DNA of 64,000 bases, from the NCBI GenBank assembly GCA_016771945.1, contig QZLF01000001.1, positions 1,073,447 to 1,137,446 of the forward strand, written 5' to 3'. A model generated the notes under the pieces. That model did not search any database. It was not told the origin of the DNA and saw only the letters and a program-made list of their open reading frames with translations. Below are positions 52,177 through 60,373 of this stretch, piece after piece. This DNA is from Candidatus Leucobacter sulfamidivorax (GTDB lineage: Bacteria; Actinomycetota; Actinomycetes; Actinomycetales; Microbacteriaceae). Numbering within the stretch: the first letter of the stretch is position 1; the number at the start of each line of letters is the position of its first letter. The position numbers were made by a program, and so were the translations under genes.

Positions 52177-52862
52177 GAGGGCACCAGTTCGAGGCGGACG
52201 CCGGCTTCGACGTCGATCGTGGAACCGGCCTCGGGCTCGAGCTCCGGCGATGGCGCGGGGAGACCGTCCTCCGCGAAGCGCACGGTGTGATGCAGCAGCC
52301 CGCGCCGGTCCTCCGAGCGCACGGTCAACTCATGGTCTCCGAGGAGCCCGTGTCCCCGTCCGAGTCCGCACCAGCGCGACCCGATGACTCGCAGCGTGCA
52401 CTGCGCGCGGGGCCAGGGGCCCAGCACGATCAGAGCGGATCCGTGATCCCGCAGCCTGGCGCTCAGCCGCTCGGCCTCCGCGTGACTCACACGGGCCGGC
52501 GGTCGCAGCACTACTGCGGCGAGCACCTCGCTGAGCGTCCCGGCGATGCCCAGCGCGTGCGATCCGGGGTCGGGCACCAGTGCAAAGCGATCGAGGGCGA
52601 TGCCGAGGCGCTCCGCGGCCTCCAGGCCGAGGTCGGGGAGTCCGATGCCTCCGCACCAGGAACCGGAGCCAGACACTCCCGAGGCCAGCGCCAGGGCGAG
52701 ATGGAGCGAACCCTGCACGACGGTGCTGCTGCCCCGCTGCAGCGCTCCGCCCGGCAGCAACTCGACCAGCCCGGGTGGCACGGGCAGCCCGTTCTCGACC
52801 CGCAGGGACTGCATGCCGGAGATGCGCTGCTGCAGTGCGCGGACGGTGGCGAGCTGGGTCAT
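52173..52862 (-). CDS. imuA: ImuA', RecA-like mutasome protein
   Basis: The 229-residue protein begins MTQLATVRALQQRISGMQ. It has a degenerate RecA-type fold: LVELLPGGALQRGSSTVVQG at the Walker A position without a consensus GKT, then LGLEAAERLGIALDRFALVPDPG and LSEVLAAVVLRPPARVSHAEAERL. This is the actinobacterial ImuA'. It is the first gene of the imuA'-imuB-dnaE2 operon, with LexA boxes and a strong promoter ending 6 nt before its ATG. Confidence 0.85.
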   Translation of the reverse strand: MTQLATVRALQQRISGMQSLRVENGLPVPPGLVELLPGGALQRGSSTVVQGSLHLALALASGVSGSGSWCGGIGLPDLGLEAAERLGIALDRFALVPDPGSHALGIAGTLSEVLAAVVLRPPARVSHAEAERLSARLRDHGSALIVLGPWPRAQCTLRVIGSRWCGLGRGHGLLGDHELTVRSEDRRGLLHHTVRFAEDGLPAPSPELEPEAGSTIDVEAGVRLELVPS

Positions 52863-52868
52863 GCAGAC

Positions 52869-52898
52869 ATTATTCGAAAGTATGTTTGATCATGTCAA
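52869..52898 (-). promoter_or_regulatory. Sigma-A-type promoter of imuA'-imuB-dnaE2
   Basis: On the minus strand TTGACA (52893-52898) and AATAAT (52869-52874) are separated by 18 nt, and 6 nt separate the -10 box from ATG 52862. LexA box 1 fills the spacer. Confidence 0.75.
52874..52889. promoter_or_regulatory. LexA (SOS) box 1
   Basis: TCGAAAGTATGTTTGA agrees with the actinobacterial/Bacillus-type SOS consensus TCGAAC-N4-GTTCGA at most positions and overlaps the promoter spacer. Confidence 0.8.
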
Positions 52899-52907
52899 GT
52901 CGGAAAT

Positions 52908-52923
52908 TCGAATATATGTTCTA
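52908..52923. promoter_or_regulatory. LexA (SOS) box 2
   Basis: TCGAATATATGTTCTA lies 34 bp from box 1, just upstream of the -35 element, so two LexA dimers could bind on nearly the same face. Confidence 0.65.
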
Positions 52924-52989
52924 TCCACCGCGTGGCGGCTCTGCGCGGAGGGCGAACGCCCGGGCGTCGGGCGGGCCGCGCGAAGCGCG

Positions 52990-52995
52990 TAAGAT
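52990..52995 (+). promoter_or_regulatory. -10 box TAAGAT, leaderless start of DUF2469 gene
   Basis: TAAGAT ends 7 nt before ATG 53003 and excludes the in-frame ATG at 52994, which overlaps the box. Confidence 0.5.
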
Positions 52996-53002
52996 GGCAG
53001 GG

Positions 53003-53326
53003 ATGAACGAAGACGAGCTGGACGATTACGAGCGCGAGGCCGAACTCTCGCTGTTTCGCGAATACCGGGACATCGCGCAGCAGTTCCGCTATGTGGTCGA
53101 GACCGAACGACGCTTCTACTTGGCCAACGAGGTCGAGCTCACGCGCCAGGACGCGGGGAGCGACTTCTACTTCGAGTTGCGGATGAGCGATGTCTGGGTC
53201 TGGGACGTCTACCGGGCCGACCGCTTCGTGAAGTCGGTGCGCGTGCTGACGTTCAAGGACGTCAATGTCGAGGAGCTCTCGGCGCGGGAGTTCAAGCTGC
53301 CGCAGGAGTTGTCGCTCGAGGAGTGA
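53003..53326 (+). CDS. DUF2469 domain-containing protein
   Basis: The 107-residue protein MNEDELDDYEREAELSLFRE matches the conserved actinobacterial DUF2469 family, with DIAQQFRYVVETERRFYLAN and VWVWDVYRADRFVKSVRVLT. It has no identifiable motif and its role is unknown. In many actinobacteria this gene sits between ribonuclease HII and yraN-comM-dprA, so its place just before yraN and comM is conserved. Confidence 0.85.
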   Translation: MNEDELDDYEREAELSLFREYRDIAQQFRYVVETERRFYLANEVELTRQDAGSDFYFELRMSDVWVWDVYRADRFVKSVRVLTFKDVNVEELSAREFKLPQELSLEE

Positions 53327-53454
53327 GCCTCTCCGTGGGCGCAGCAGGGGGCCATTCGCCCCTCACAAGCAGTCCTCGACTGGGAATCGCCTGATCTCTC
53401 CACAGATCTCGGGAACGCCGCGAACTCGCCGTTCCGCGACCGCAGGCTGGTCGC

Positions 53455-53856
53455 ATGGATCAGACACGGACGAAGACGGCGTCGCAGGACGGCACCCGCT
53501 CGAAGCGGCTCACGCTCGGCGCGCTCGGTGAATCCCTCGCCGCGGAGTATCTCGAGGAGCGGGGCTATCGCATCCTCGCCCGCAACTGGCGCGACGGGCG
53601 GCAGGGTGAGCTCGACCTGGTCGTCCGCGACGGCGATTGCGCGGTGGCGGTCGAGGTGAAGACCCGCAGCGGCACCGGATACGGGAACCCGCTCGAAGCG
53701 ATCACCGCTCGGAAGGCCGCCCGGCTCCGCCGTCTGCTGTTGGCGTGGGCGAGGGACGAACGACCCGGTTCGCTGCGCCTGCGCGTGGACGCGATCGGCA
53801 TCACGCTGCGCGCGGGCGAGCACCCCCGCATCGACCATGTCACGGGCATCGGATGA
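53455..53856 (+). CDS. YraN/UPF0102 family endonuclease-like protein
   Basis: The 133-residue protein has the UPF0102 signature of a restriction-like fold: LGESLAAEYLEERGYRILAR, GELDLVVRDGDCAVAVEVKT (the D-x-E-x-K core) and YGNPLEAITARKAARL. Family members are predicted Holliday-junction-resolvase-related nucleases. It overlaps comM by four bases (ATGA). In the usual actinobacterial order yraN-comM-dprA these act in DNA uptake or recombination. Confidence 0.88.
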   Translation: MDQTRTKTASQDGTRSKRLTLGALGESLAAEYLEERGYRILARNWRDGRQGELDLVVRDGDCAVAVEVKTRSGTGYGNPLEAITARKAARLRRLLLAWARDERPGSLRLRVDAIGITLRAGEHPRIDHVTGIG

Positions 53857-54854
53857 GCGGCGGGGTGTGCCGCGCGGCCTCGATCTCGCTGGACGGGCTC
53901 GAGGGCATCACCGTGCTGGTGGAGGCCGCGGTGAGCAATCAGCTTCCGGGCATGGCCATCGTCGGGCTTCCGGACACGGCGGTGGCCGAGGCGAAGCAGC
54001 GGGTGCGGATCGCGATACAGCAGGTCGGCTTCGAGCTCTCGCACCGCTTCCTGCTGGTGAACCTCTCCCCGGCGACGCTGCCCAAGCAGGGCTCCGGCTT
54101 CGACCTCGCCATCGCGCTCGCGGCGCTCGCGGCGTCCGGAGGGCTCTCCGCCGACCGCCTCTCCGGTACCGCGCACATCGGCGAGCTGAGCCTCGACGGC
54201 GGGCTGCGCCGCCCGCCCGGCCTGCTCAGCGCCGTGCTCGCCGCGCGGCGCCTCGGCTTCAGGCGCGTCATGGTGCCGGAGGTCGCGGCGGACGAGGCGG
54301 CGCTGGTACCGGGCGTCGAGATCATCGCGGCGCGGGATCTGCGCGGTGCCGGGTCCTGGTACCGGGGCGAGCCCGACGGATGGCGGATCGCCGAGCCCGA
54401 TCCCGGGCGGATCACCGATCCGGATGACGACGCCGGGGGCTCCGCGGAGCGGGGCTCCTCCCGAGGAGCGGAAGGCGTTCCCGACATCTCCGACGTCGTG
54501 GGACAGCCCCAGGCCGTCGAGGCCATGGTCGTCGCGGCGGCCGGTCGCCACCACGTGTCGCTCGTGGGCCCTCCCGGCGCGGGGAAGACGTTGCTCGCGA
54601 AACGCCTCCCCACGATCCTGCCGGATCTGACCACCGAGGAGGCCACGGTGGTCAGCAGCATCGTCTCCCTCGGCGGGACCCCGCTCACCGGCCTCGTGCG
54701 GCGCCCGCCCTTCGAGAGCCCGCACCACACAGCCTCCGCGGCGGCGATCATCGGTTCGGGAGACGGCACCACGGTGCGCCCCGGTGCGATCACCCGGGCC
54801 TGCTACGGCGTGCTCTTCCTCGACGAGTTGGGAACTGGAAAGTACACCTCCTGA
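53853..54854 (+). pseudogene. comM: ComM/YifB Mg-chelatase-like AAA+ protein, 3' part removed by element insertion
   Basis: The first 325 or so residues are a normal ComM: an N-terminal ChlI domain (LEGITVLVEAAVSNQLPGMA, GLPDTAVAEAKQRVR), SGFDLAIALAALAASG, Walker A GPPGAGKT and the start of the Walker B region GVLFLDE. After LFLDE the frame runs into foreign sequence (LGTGKYTS) and stops. About 170-180 residues, including the remaining AAA+ and C-terminal parts, should lie beyond the far end of the element. ComM helps branch migration during natural transformation, so the insertion likely disables it unless excised. Confidence 0.9.
54818..54836. other. Left attachment junction (attL) of the integrated element in comM
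   Basis: Homology to ComM ends at the codons for LFLDE (54814-54828) and non-ComM sequence begins with TTGGGAACTGG. The crossover therefore lies within a few bases of 54828. The core dinucleotide cannot be set without the right end. Confidence 0.6.
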
Positions 54855-54869
54855 TCAAGGAGGCAACTC

Positions 54870-56513
54870 ATGAAGACTCTGGAGCGCCGTCCAGGCTTGA
54901 ATGCTCGTCCGGGTCGTACCACTCGATCCGTGGTGTATCCCGCCTTTGCCCAAACCGGGCCGGAAGCGCCCCTTGCAGGGACGCGGCCGATCTACCTGTA
55001 CCTGCGCCTATCGAAGTATCACAAGGACAAAGCAGACGCGATCGAGCGGCAGAGGATCGATCTGCTCCGGATGCTCGCCGCGGAGGGTGGTTGGACCGTG
55101 ATGGGCGAGTACATCGACAATGACTCCGCGAGTTCATCGGCGGTCAAGACCCGGAAGGGTTGGCGGCAGCTCAACCTCGACATCAAGACTGAGAACGTGA
55201 AGGCGGTTGCGTTTTGGAAGCTCGATCGCACGAACCGCATTGCTGCGCATTGCATCGAATGGATCGGCGATTGCCAGCGTGCGGGTGTGGTGTTGCGATC
55301 GCATCAAGACTCGACCGACGAACTCAACACCGCGACTGCGGGTGCGAAACTGGTCACTGGCATCAAGGCACTGTTGGCCGAAGTCGAAACAGACTCGATG
55401 AGCGAAAGGCAACTGGCCGCGAAACGGCACTTGGCCGAGGCCGGTTTCCATCATGGTGGAACTCCGCCGTTCGGATGGAAGTCTGGGCCACGTGTGACAG
55501 ACGAGCTGGGCCGTACGGGGATTCGGCTCGTTCCTCACCCTGTCGAGCATCAGGCGTTGAAGGACGCAGTTGACATGGTTCTTGCGGGCAAGAGCATGTC
55601 TCAGATCGGTCGCTACTGGAGGGAACGCTACGACATCACGACGGCCTCGGGTGCGTACGTGTACGAAGCAACCATTTACAGGTCGCTGGTATCCCCGCGG
55701 ATGATCGGCTATCGGATGAGGCAAGTGCCAGAGCACCAGCGGGGTGTGAAGATTGATTTGCTCGACTACATCGCGCGGAACTCGGACGGCGAGCCTGTGA
55801 TCTCTCAGGAACCCGTGTGCGACCGAGCTACCTGGTTGCGCGTGCGCCGCTTGTTGGAGCAAGCAAAGACGTCCAAGGCTCGGAAGCCCTGGGGATCTCA
55901 CGAATGGCTTCTGTCGGGCATCCTCTTCTGTCAATGCGGTGGGCGCCTCTACGGGCACCAGAAGAAGCGGGAGCGATCTGGCGGCGATGTTGAGACCGAG
56001 TATGTGTATCGCTGTATGACGAACCGGCACCGCGGGCCGGGGAACTGTCCTGGCGGTTGCACGGTGAGTGCGACGAAGGCGGAAGCATACGTGCTGGGCT
56101 GGTTCTTCTCCCAGATCACTGACGAAGCGCTAGCAAGGGCCAGAGCCAGGAGGAAGCTCGCGCGGGCTGACAACGAGGTAGACGTTCTGCTCACCCAACT
56201 TGATGAAGCAACTGCAGAAAAGAACGCACTCCTGGCAAAGCAGGGCACCGGTTCTTACAAAGGAACGATGGTGACCGTGTTGCTCGGACTGATCGAGGAT
56301 GCCCAACACCGGATCGACGCACTCCAACGCCGCATCGAGGCGGTCGAATCAGACGAGTTGATCGTGGCTGACGGCCCTGACGTGGTTCGTTCGTGGAGTA
56401 GCAAGGGAATCAAAGAACGACGGAACTACCTGCGCCGAATGATCCTCCAGATCGACGCGCTGCCGGGACGCGGGCCCATCGAGGAGCGGATAAGGATCAC
56501 GCCGGCGGGCTGA
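54870..56513 (+). CDS. Large serine recombinase (site-specific integrase)
   Basis: The 547-residue integrase has an N-terminal resolvase domain with the catalytic Ser at about 48 (YLYLRLSKYHKDK) and arginines in IERQRIDLLR and WKLDRTNRI. The Recombinase domain follows (LAEAGFHHGGTPPFGWK, SPRMIGYR), then a zinc ribbon (CQCGGRLYG, later CMTNRHRGPGNCPGGC) and a coiled coil (about 425-480). It should catalyse integration at comM. The start is preceded by AAGGAGG, which lies in a near-palindrome (CCTCCTGATCAAGGAGG). Codon use is less GC-rich than in chromosomal neighbours. Confidence 0.93.
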   Translation: MKTLERRPGLNARPGRTTRSVVYPAFAQTGPEAPLAGTRPIYLYLRLSKYHKDKADAIERQRIDLLRMLAAEGGWTVMGEYIDNDSASSSAVKTRKGWRQLNLDIKTENVKAVAFWKLDRTNRIAAHCIEWIGDCQRAGVVLRSHQDSTDELNTATAGAKLVTGIKALLAEVETDSMSERQLAAKRHLAEAGFHHGGTPPFGWKSGPRVTDELGRTGIRLVPHPVEHQALKDAVDMVLAGKSMSQIGRYWRERYDITTASGAYVYEATIYRSLVSPRMIGYRMRQVPEHQRGVKIDLLDYIARNSDGEPVISQEPVCDRATWLRVRRLLEQAKTSKARKPWGSHEWLLSGILFCQCGGRLYGHQKKRERSGGDVETEYVYRCMTNRHRGPGNCPGGCTVSATKAEAYVLGWFFSQITDEALARARARRKLARADNEVDVLLTQLDEATAEKNALLAKQGTGSYKGTMVTVLLGLIEDAQHRIDALQRRIEAVESDELIVADGPDVVRSWSSKGIKERRNYLRRMILQIDALPGRGPIEERIRITPAG

Positions 56514-56697
56514 TTCTCTCCACCAGGGCTGCTGCTTCAAGAAGAAACGCAAGGTCTTCGAGTACCTCGATCGGTGCGGGGTTCGCGATGCAACGGGAAA
56601 CCCCATCGCGCCACCCCGCGCCGAACTCGGCATATTCGCTGTCAGTGATGAGCGTCGCCACATCGGCAGCCGGCGGACAAGGAACCGGCTCGTTCAT
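56497..56697 (-). CDS. Small hypothetical protein on the element
   Basis: The 66-residue, acidic, Cys-containing protein (MNEPVPCPPAADVATLIT, then EYAEFGAGWRDGVSR) has no known motif. Its ATG overlaps the DUF4913 stop (ATGA), so it is the last gene of the minus-strand transfer operon. It ends 17 nt inside the convergent integrase gene. I do not recognise the family. Confidence 0.6.
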   Translation of the reverse strand: MNEPVPCPPAADVATLITDSEYAEFGAGWRDGVSRCIANPAPIEVLEDLAFLLEAAALVERISPPA

Positions 56698-57293
56698 CAG
56701 AACTCGCCCGCCAGTCGGCTGTAGAAGGCATCCTCCTCAGCACGTCGTGCTTGCACGTCTGCGTGCATGTATTCCACGAAGTCTTCCTCGCGGTTCGGGA
56801 TCAGCACGTCCTCGACTGGTTCGACGGGTTTCTCTCCGGGCCAGGTGATCTGGCGGGTGGTGCGGTCGGTGTTCAGGCGGGTGCCGCAGGCTGAGGTCCA
56901 GTCGCGGAGGCGTTCGCGGGCGTCGGCGAAGTCGCGGTGCCAGACGAGCATCGCGGAGCCTTTCGCTTCGGGGTGGATCGCGCACAACCAGTGAATGTGC
57001 AGGGCGGACAGTTCCCAGACGAGTTCTGGGTGGCGGTGCCAGAACGGCGGAACCACGGCGACGGGGAGGCCGTAGGTGTGGCGGAGCCAGTGCACCCATT
57101 CGTTAAGCGCGAGCCATTCCTCTTCCGCGGCATCGGCGGTGAGGAGGTTCCAGTTCACCGGTCCCGGAAGGCCCGCCGACTCCTCGTCCTCAGCGCCGGG
57201 GGTTTCAGTGTCGGGGTCGTAGCTCTCATCGAACTCGTCCTCCGCGATCTCGTCGGGATCAGCGTTACTCTGTTCGGGCAGTTCATCGGTCAT
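56697..57293 (-). CDS. DUF4913 domain-containing protein
   Basis: The 198-residue protein has a long acidic N-terminus (1-45) and then the DUF4913 core: WLALNEWVHWLRHTYGLP, VVPPFWHRHPELVWELSALH and MLVWHRDFADARERLRDW. The family is found on actinobacterial conjugative elements and plasmids, and its role is unknown. It is 9 nt downstream of the Ssb-like gene in the same operon. Confidence 0.82.
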   Translation of the reverse strand: MTDELPEQSNADPDEIAEDEFDESYDPDTETPGAEDEESAGLPGPVNWNLLTADAAEEEWLALNEWVHWLRHTYGLPVAVVPPFWHRHPELVWELSALHIHWLCAIHPEAKGSAMLVWHRDFADARERLRDWTSACGTRLNTDRTTRQITWPGEKPVEPVEDVLIPNREEDFVEYMHADVQARRAEEDAFYSRLAGEF

Positions 57294-57302
57294 GATGCGT
57301 GT

Positions 57303-57768
57303 TCACCTCCCGACTACAGCAGTGCCGGCGGATGTGCGGCGTTGGGTGTCGGGTGAGAGTGCGGCGTCCTCGAGCCCCGCATCCAGGGAATCGGCTTTAG
57401 GTGTGCGGCGGGGCCGGTCGACGGTGTAGCGGGTGCGGGCGAGGTCGTGACCGATCTTCTTCGCAACGAACTCCTCTGCCTTGACGGGCTGGCCGTTGTC
57501 GTCGGTGCGGTCGTACTGGTGCACGTACCCTTCGGCGATGAACTTGTCGCCCTTCGCGAACCTCTGGTGGGCGCGTTCGGCGGTTTTCCGGAACGCGACG
57601 AGGTCATGGAACGTGGTCTCGGTCTGCGTGAACGACCCATCAGGTTCCCGGCGGTAGTGCTCCTGCCCGATCTTCACGAACAGACGAGCGTCGCCCTTCT
57701 CGGTGAACGACAGGTGGGGTTCGGAGGCGATGAACCCGGACAGGGACTCTTGCGTATGGATAGCCATG
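57303..57768 (-). CDS. ssb: Single-stranded DNA-binding protein-like, element encoded
   Basis: The 154-residue protein has an OB-fold typical of plasmid Ssb: SLSGFIASEPHLSFTEKGDARLF, FHDLVAFRKTAERAHQRF and KGDKFIAEGYVHQYDRTDDNG. The tail differs from chromosomal Ssb in lacking the acidic DDDPPF end. The ATG at 57768 with AGGAG upstream is preferred to a longer frame from 57815, which would overlap the coupling protein. It likely protects transferred single strands. Confidence 0.8.
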
Positions 57769-57811
57769 GGACACTCCTGATTTGTGACGGCACCCCGGTC
57801 GGGGTGCTCTG

Positions 57812-59629
57812 TCACTCAGGTGCGCCCGCAACCCCCTGCCCACCCGTCGACGCCGGGACCCCGGCTTGCAGCAGCTCCTCGACACCGCGGCGCTGCGAAT
57901 GCAGCTCGCTTGCTTCCTTGCGGCGGGTCCACGCACGCAGGCGCGCGATGATCGGTGGTGCGGCGCGCAGGAGGATGAGGCCGGTGCCGAATGGGAGGGT
58001 GCGGATCACGTCGGGTGGCATGATCGGCACCCTTCGGATGGAGCGTTGCGCGGTGCGGGACCCGTGGTCACCGATCGTGGTGGAGTCGGTGATCTCGTCA
58101 CGCTCCCCGATGAGGGTCGTGAGGTCTTGAAGGTCGCGGGAGTTGGATGCGCCGCCGAGGATGATCTTCACAATCGAGGCGTCCCAGATCGCGCCGGCCG
58201 CGTTGTCCGACCACTTCTCCCGCGCCTGCGCGAGGGACTGCAACACCGGCATCGTCGTGATCCCCGTACCGCCGCCTTCCGCCATCAGCGTCGGCAAGGA
58301 CGGCAACGGAGCAAGGTTCCCGATCTCATCGAGCGCAAGCAGCAGGGGTGGGTCGAGGCGGGCGGCGGGTGATCTGGCGGCGAGGCGTCGGGCGGCTTCG
58401 ACGAGGTCTTCAACGAATGCCGACACCAGCGCGGCACTGTTGTTCGCCCCCGCACCCGTCGCCAGGAGGTAGACGGTGCCGCGCTTACGCAAGAACTCTT
58501 CGGGATCGAACCGCTCATCCGGGCCGGGGCTGACCGCGTCGAGCACTCTCGGGTCAGCGAGCGCCGCCAACGACAACGAGACGCCTTGCCAGATGGAGTC
58601 GCGAGTGCGAGGGTCTGCGTCGATCATCGCCTGTAACGAGTCCGCCCACCCGGTGGCGGCGTTCGGGTTCGCGGTGAGGATCGCGACCGCATCCGATGCT
58701 GCTGCTGGGTCGAGTGTCCACCGGAAGAGCTCGGCTGGGGTGCGGTGGTCCAACGCGGCGGCGTGAAGCAGGGCTTGGAGTGCGGTGCGGGTTTTCCCTT
58801 CCCAGAAGTCGCCTCCTTCGACACCGCCGGCGGACAGGCCGGTGCCGGCGGCGAGTCCGGTGGCGCGGATCATCGCGGTCAACGGGTCCTCGCACCCCCA
58901 GATCGGCGACCACCGGAGCCCTGCCGGGACGCCTTCTGCGAGGTGCTGCGGGTCGAACACAGCCACAGGGCGGTCGTCGGTGCTGCGGGCGGTGAGGGTG
59001 GCGGTGAGGTTGTCAGGGCGTGTGGAGGTGGTGACGACCGCGCCGGGGGCATCGAGGATCGCGTTGATCACCACATGCAGACCCTTGCCCGAGCGTGGTG
59101 GCCCGATCAGCAAGATCGAGTCCTCCACACTCGCCCACACATCCACACCCCGCGACGCACCAAGGAGATAGCCCACGTTTCCGACCGCCGGGTTCTGGAT
59201 TGACGGGCGGAGCTGCCCCGCGCGACGCAGCAATGACTTCTCTGATGCAGCAGTTGTCACGTCGGTGCGGGTGGCGATCCCCGCGATCCGGAACGGGTCG
59301 ACCTTCGTGCGCCGCGCCTGTTCCCGGAACGTCCGCCACACCCACCACCCCGCCGCCCCGACCGCCATGATCAAGGCGCCTGCGACGATCCAGTAGACGA
59401 CCGCGTTGAGCCCTTCGGCGCCGAGCGCGGCACCCGGATCACCGGGGCGCAGGAGTACCCCGAGGCCGGCTTCGATCCCACCCGACGGCTGGTCGACCCC
59501 GGTGACCCAGGCGGTGATGCTGCCGGCGATACGGAGTATGACTGCGAGGGCGGCGGCAGTGATGAGAGCGATGATGCCGAGGTTCGCAAACTCGTCACCG
59601 AGCGCCCCGCTCTGTCTTGGGGCGCTCAT
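57812..59629 (-). CDS. VirD4/TraG-type coupling protein (type IV secretion)
   Basis: The 605-residue protein has two N-terminal membrane helices (about 17-38 and 75-97), Walker A GPPRSGKG (176-183), Walker B LLLALDEIGNLAPL and the TraG/TraD motif segments (FWEGKTRTALQALLHAAAL, GGGTGITTMPVLQSLAQ). It is a hexameric ATPase that would link the relaxosome to the transfer channel. It starts at ATG overlapping the upstream gene stop (ATGA) and is the strongest sign that the element is conjugative. Confidence 0.9.
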   Translation of the reverse strand: MSAPRQSGALGDEFANLGIIALITAAALAVILRIAGSITAWVTGVDQPSGGIEAGLGVLLRPGDPGAALGAEGLNAVVYWIVAGALIMAVGAAGWWVWRTFREQARRTKVDPFRIAGIATRTDVTTAASEKSLLRRAGQLRPSIQNPAVGNVGYLLGASRGVDVWASVEDSILLIGPPRSGKGLHVVINAILDAPGAVVTTSTRPDNLTATLTARSTDDRPVAVFDPQHLAEGVPAGLRWSPIWGCEDPLTAMIRATGLAAGTGLSAGGVEGGDFWEGKTRTALQALLHAAALDHRTPAELFRWTLDPAAASDAVAILTANPNAATGWADSLQAMIDADPRTRDSIWQGVSLSLAALADPRVLDAVSPGPDERFDPEEFLRKRGTVYLLATGAGANNSAALVSAFVEDLVEAARRLAARSPAARLDPPLLLALDEIGNLAPLPSLPTLMAEGGGTGITTMPVLQSLAQAREKWSDNAAGAIWDASIVKIILGGASNSRDLQDLTTLIGERDEITDSTTIGDHGSRTAQRSIRRVPIMPPDVIRTLPFGTGLILLRAAPPIIARLRAWTRRKEASELHSQRRGVEELLQAGVPASTGGQGVAGAPE

Positions 59630-60237
59630 TGGATTCTGCCAATGGTGAGGGTGCCGGAGACGCGACCGAGGAGGACCACTTCACCCGTCACCGCAACCGC
59701 CGCCTGCTCCGCAGTCAGCAGGGCACGAGCGCTACCGTCCTGAGCGGCGTCGCTGTGGGCGTGGATGATCGCGACCGCGACATCCTCGCCCGGCACGAAC
59801 CCCGAGCCTATGACCTGGTGCAGCACCGGTGGCACCACGTGAATCGGTGGAGTCGGAGCTGACGGTGGTGCTTCCCTGGGGTTCGGGGCTGGTCGTTCGC
59901 GGGGTGGGGTGATGATGTCGGTGAACATCGATCCGTCTGCTTCCCGCACGTGCGCCCGCAGCGGCGTCCGGTAGCGGGCGGTGAGGGTGTCGAGGATCGT
60001 CGGGAACGACTCGCGCCGCCAGCCGGGTGCGAACGGCTCCGGCAGATACGGCACCCCATCCACCGTGACTGTCATCGACCCATCACTGTCGATGGTGAAA
60101 TCCACGACCGGAACGGCCACCGGCCCGCCCGGCTCAGACTTCGGCGCTCTTGGCGGCTGGTGGTCGGGGTAGGTGCGGCGGTAGCGCGGCTTCGGCGTCA
60201 CAGAGGGTCCTTCCAAACGGTGCAGGGGTGTCGCCAT
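59626..60237 (-). CDS. Hypothetical protein preceding the coupling protein
   Basis: The 203-residue protein has a basic, Pro-rich start, a middle with VPVVDFTIDSDGSMTVTVDG and ESFPTILDTLTARYRTPLRAHV, and a C-terminal part with EVVLLGRVSGTLTIGRI. No signal peptide or membrane segment is visible. The overlap with the T4CP gene (ATGA) shows co-translation. I do not recognise the family; a transfer accessory role is inferred from position. Confidence 0.7.
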   Translation of the reverse strand: MATPLHRLEGPSVTPKPRYRRTYPDHQPPRAPKSEPGGPVAVPVVDFTIDSDGSMTVTVDGVPYLPEPFAPGWRRESFPTILDTLTARYRTPLRAHVREADGSMFTDIITPPRERPAPNPREAPPSAPTPPIHVVPPVLHQVIGSGFVPGEDVAVAIIHAHSDAAQDGSARALLTAEQAAVAVTGEVVLLGRVSGTLTIGRIQ

Positions 60238-60292
60238 TCAGGTGCACCCGCGCCGCCCCAAGCGCCGCGAGAGGCCTGAGCGCGGAAAGGTG

Positions 60293-60327
60293 GGAGGGCA
60301 CGAACCTGGGGGTGGTTCGTGCCCTCC
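60293..60327 (-). terminator. Strong hairpin after the element surface-protein gene
   Basis: GGAGGGCACGAACC (60293-60306) pairs perfectly with GGTTCGTGCCCTCC (60314-60327), 14 bp with a 7-nt loop, 47 nt beyond the stop codon. It may limit expression of downstream transfer genes relative to the adhesin. Confidence 0.75.
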
Positions 60328-60373
60328 TGTGCTGACCCGCCGTGTTGGGGGTGCCAGCGGATCAGCAGCTTCG

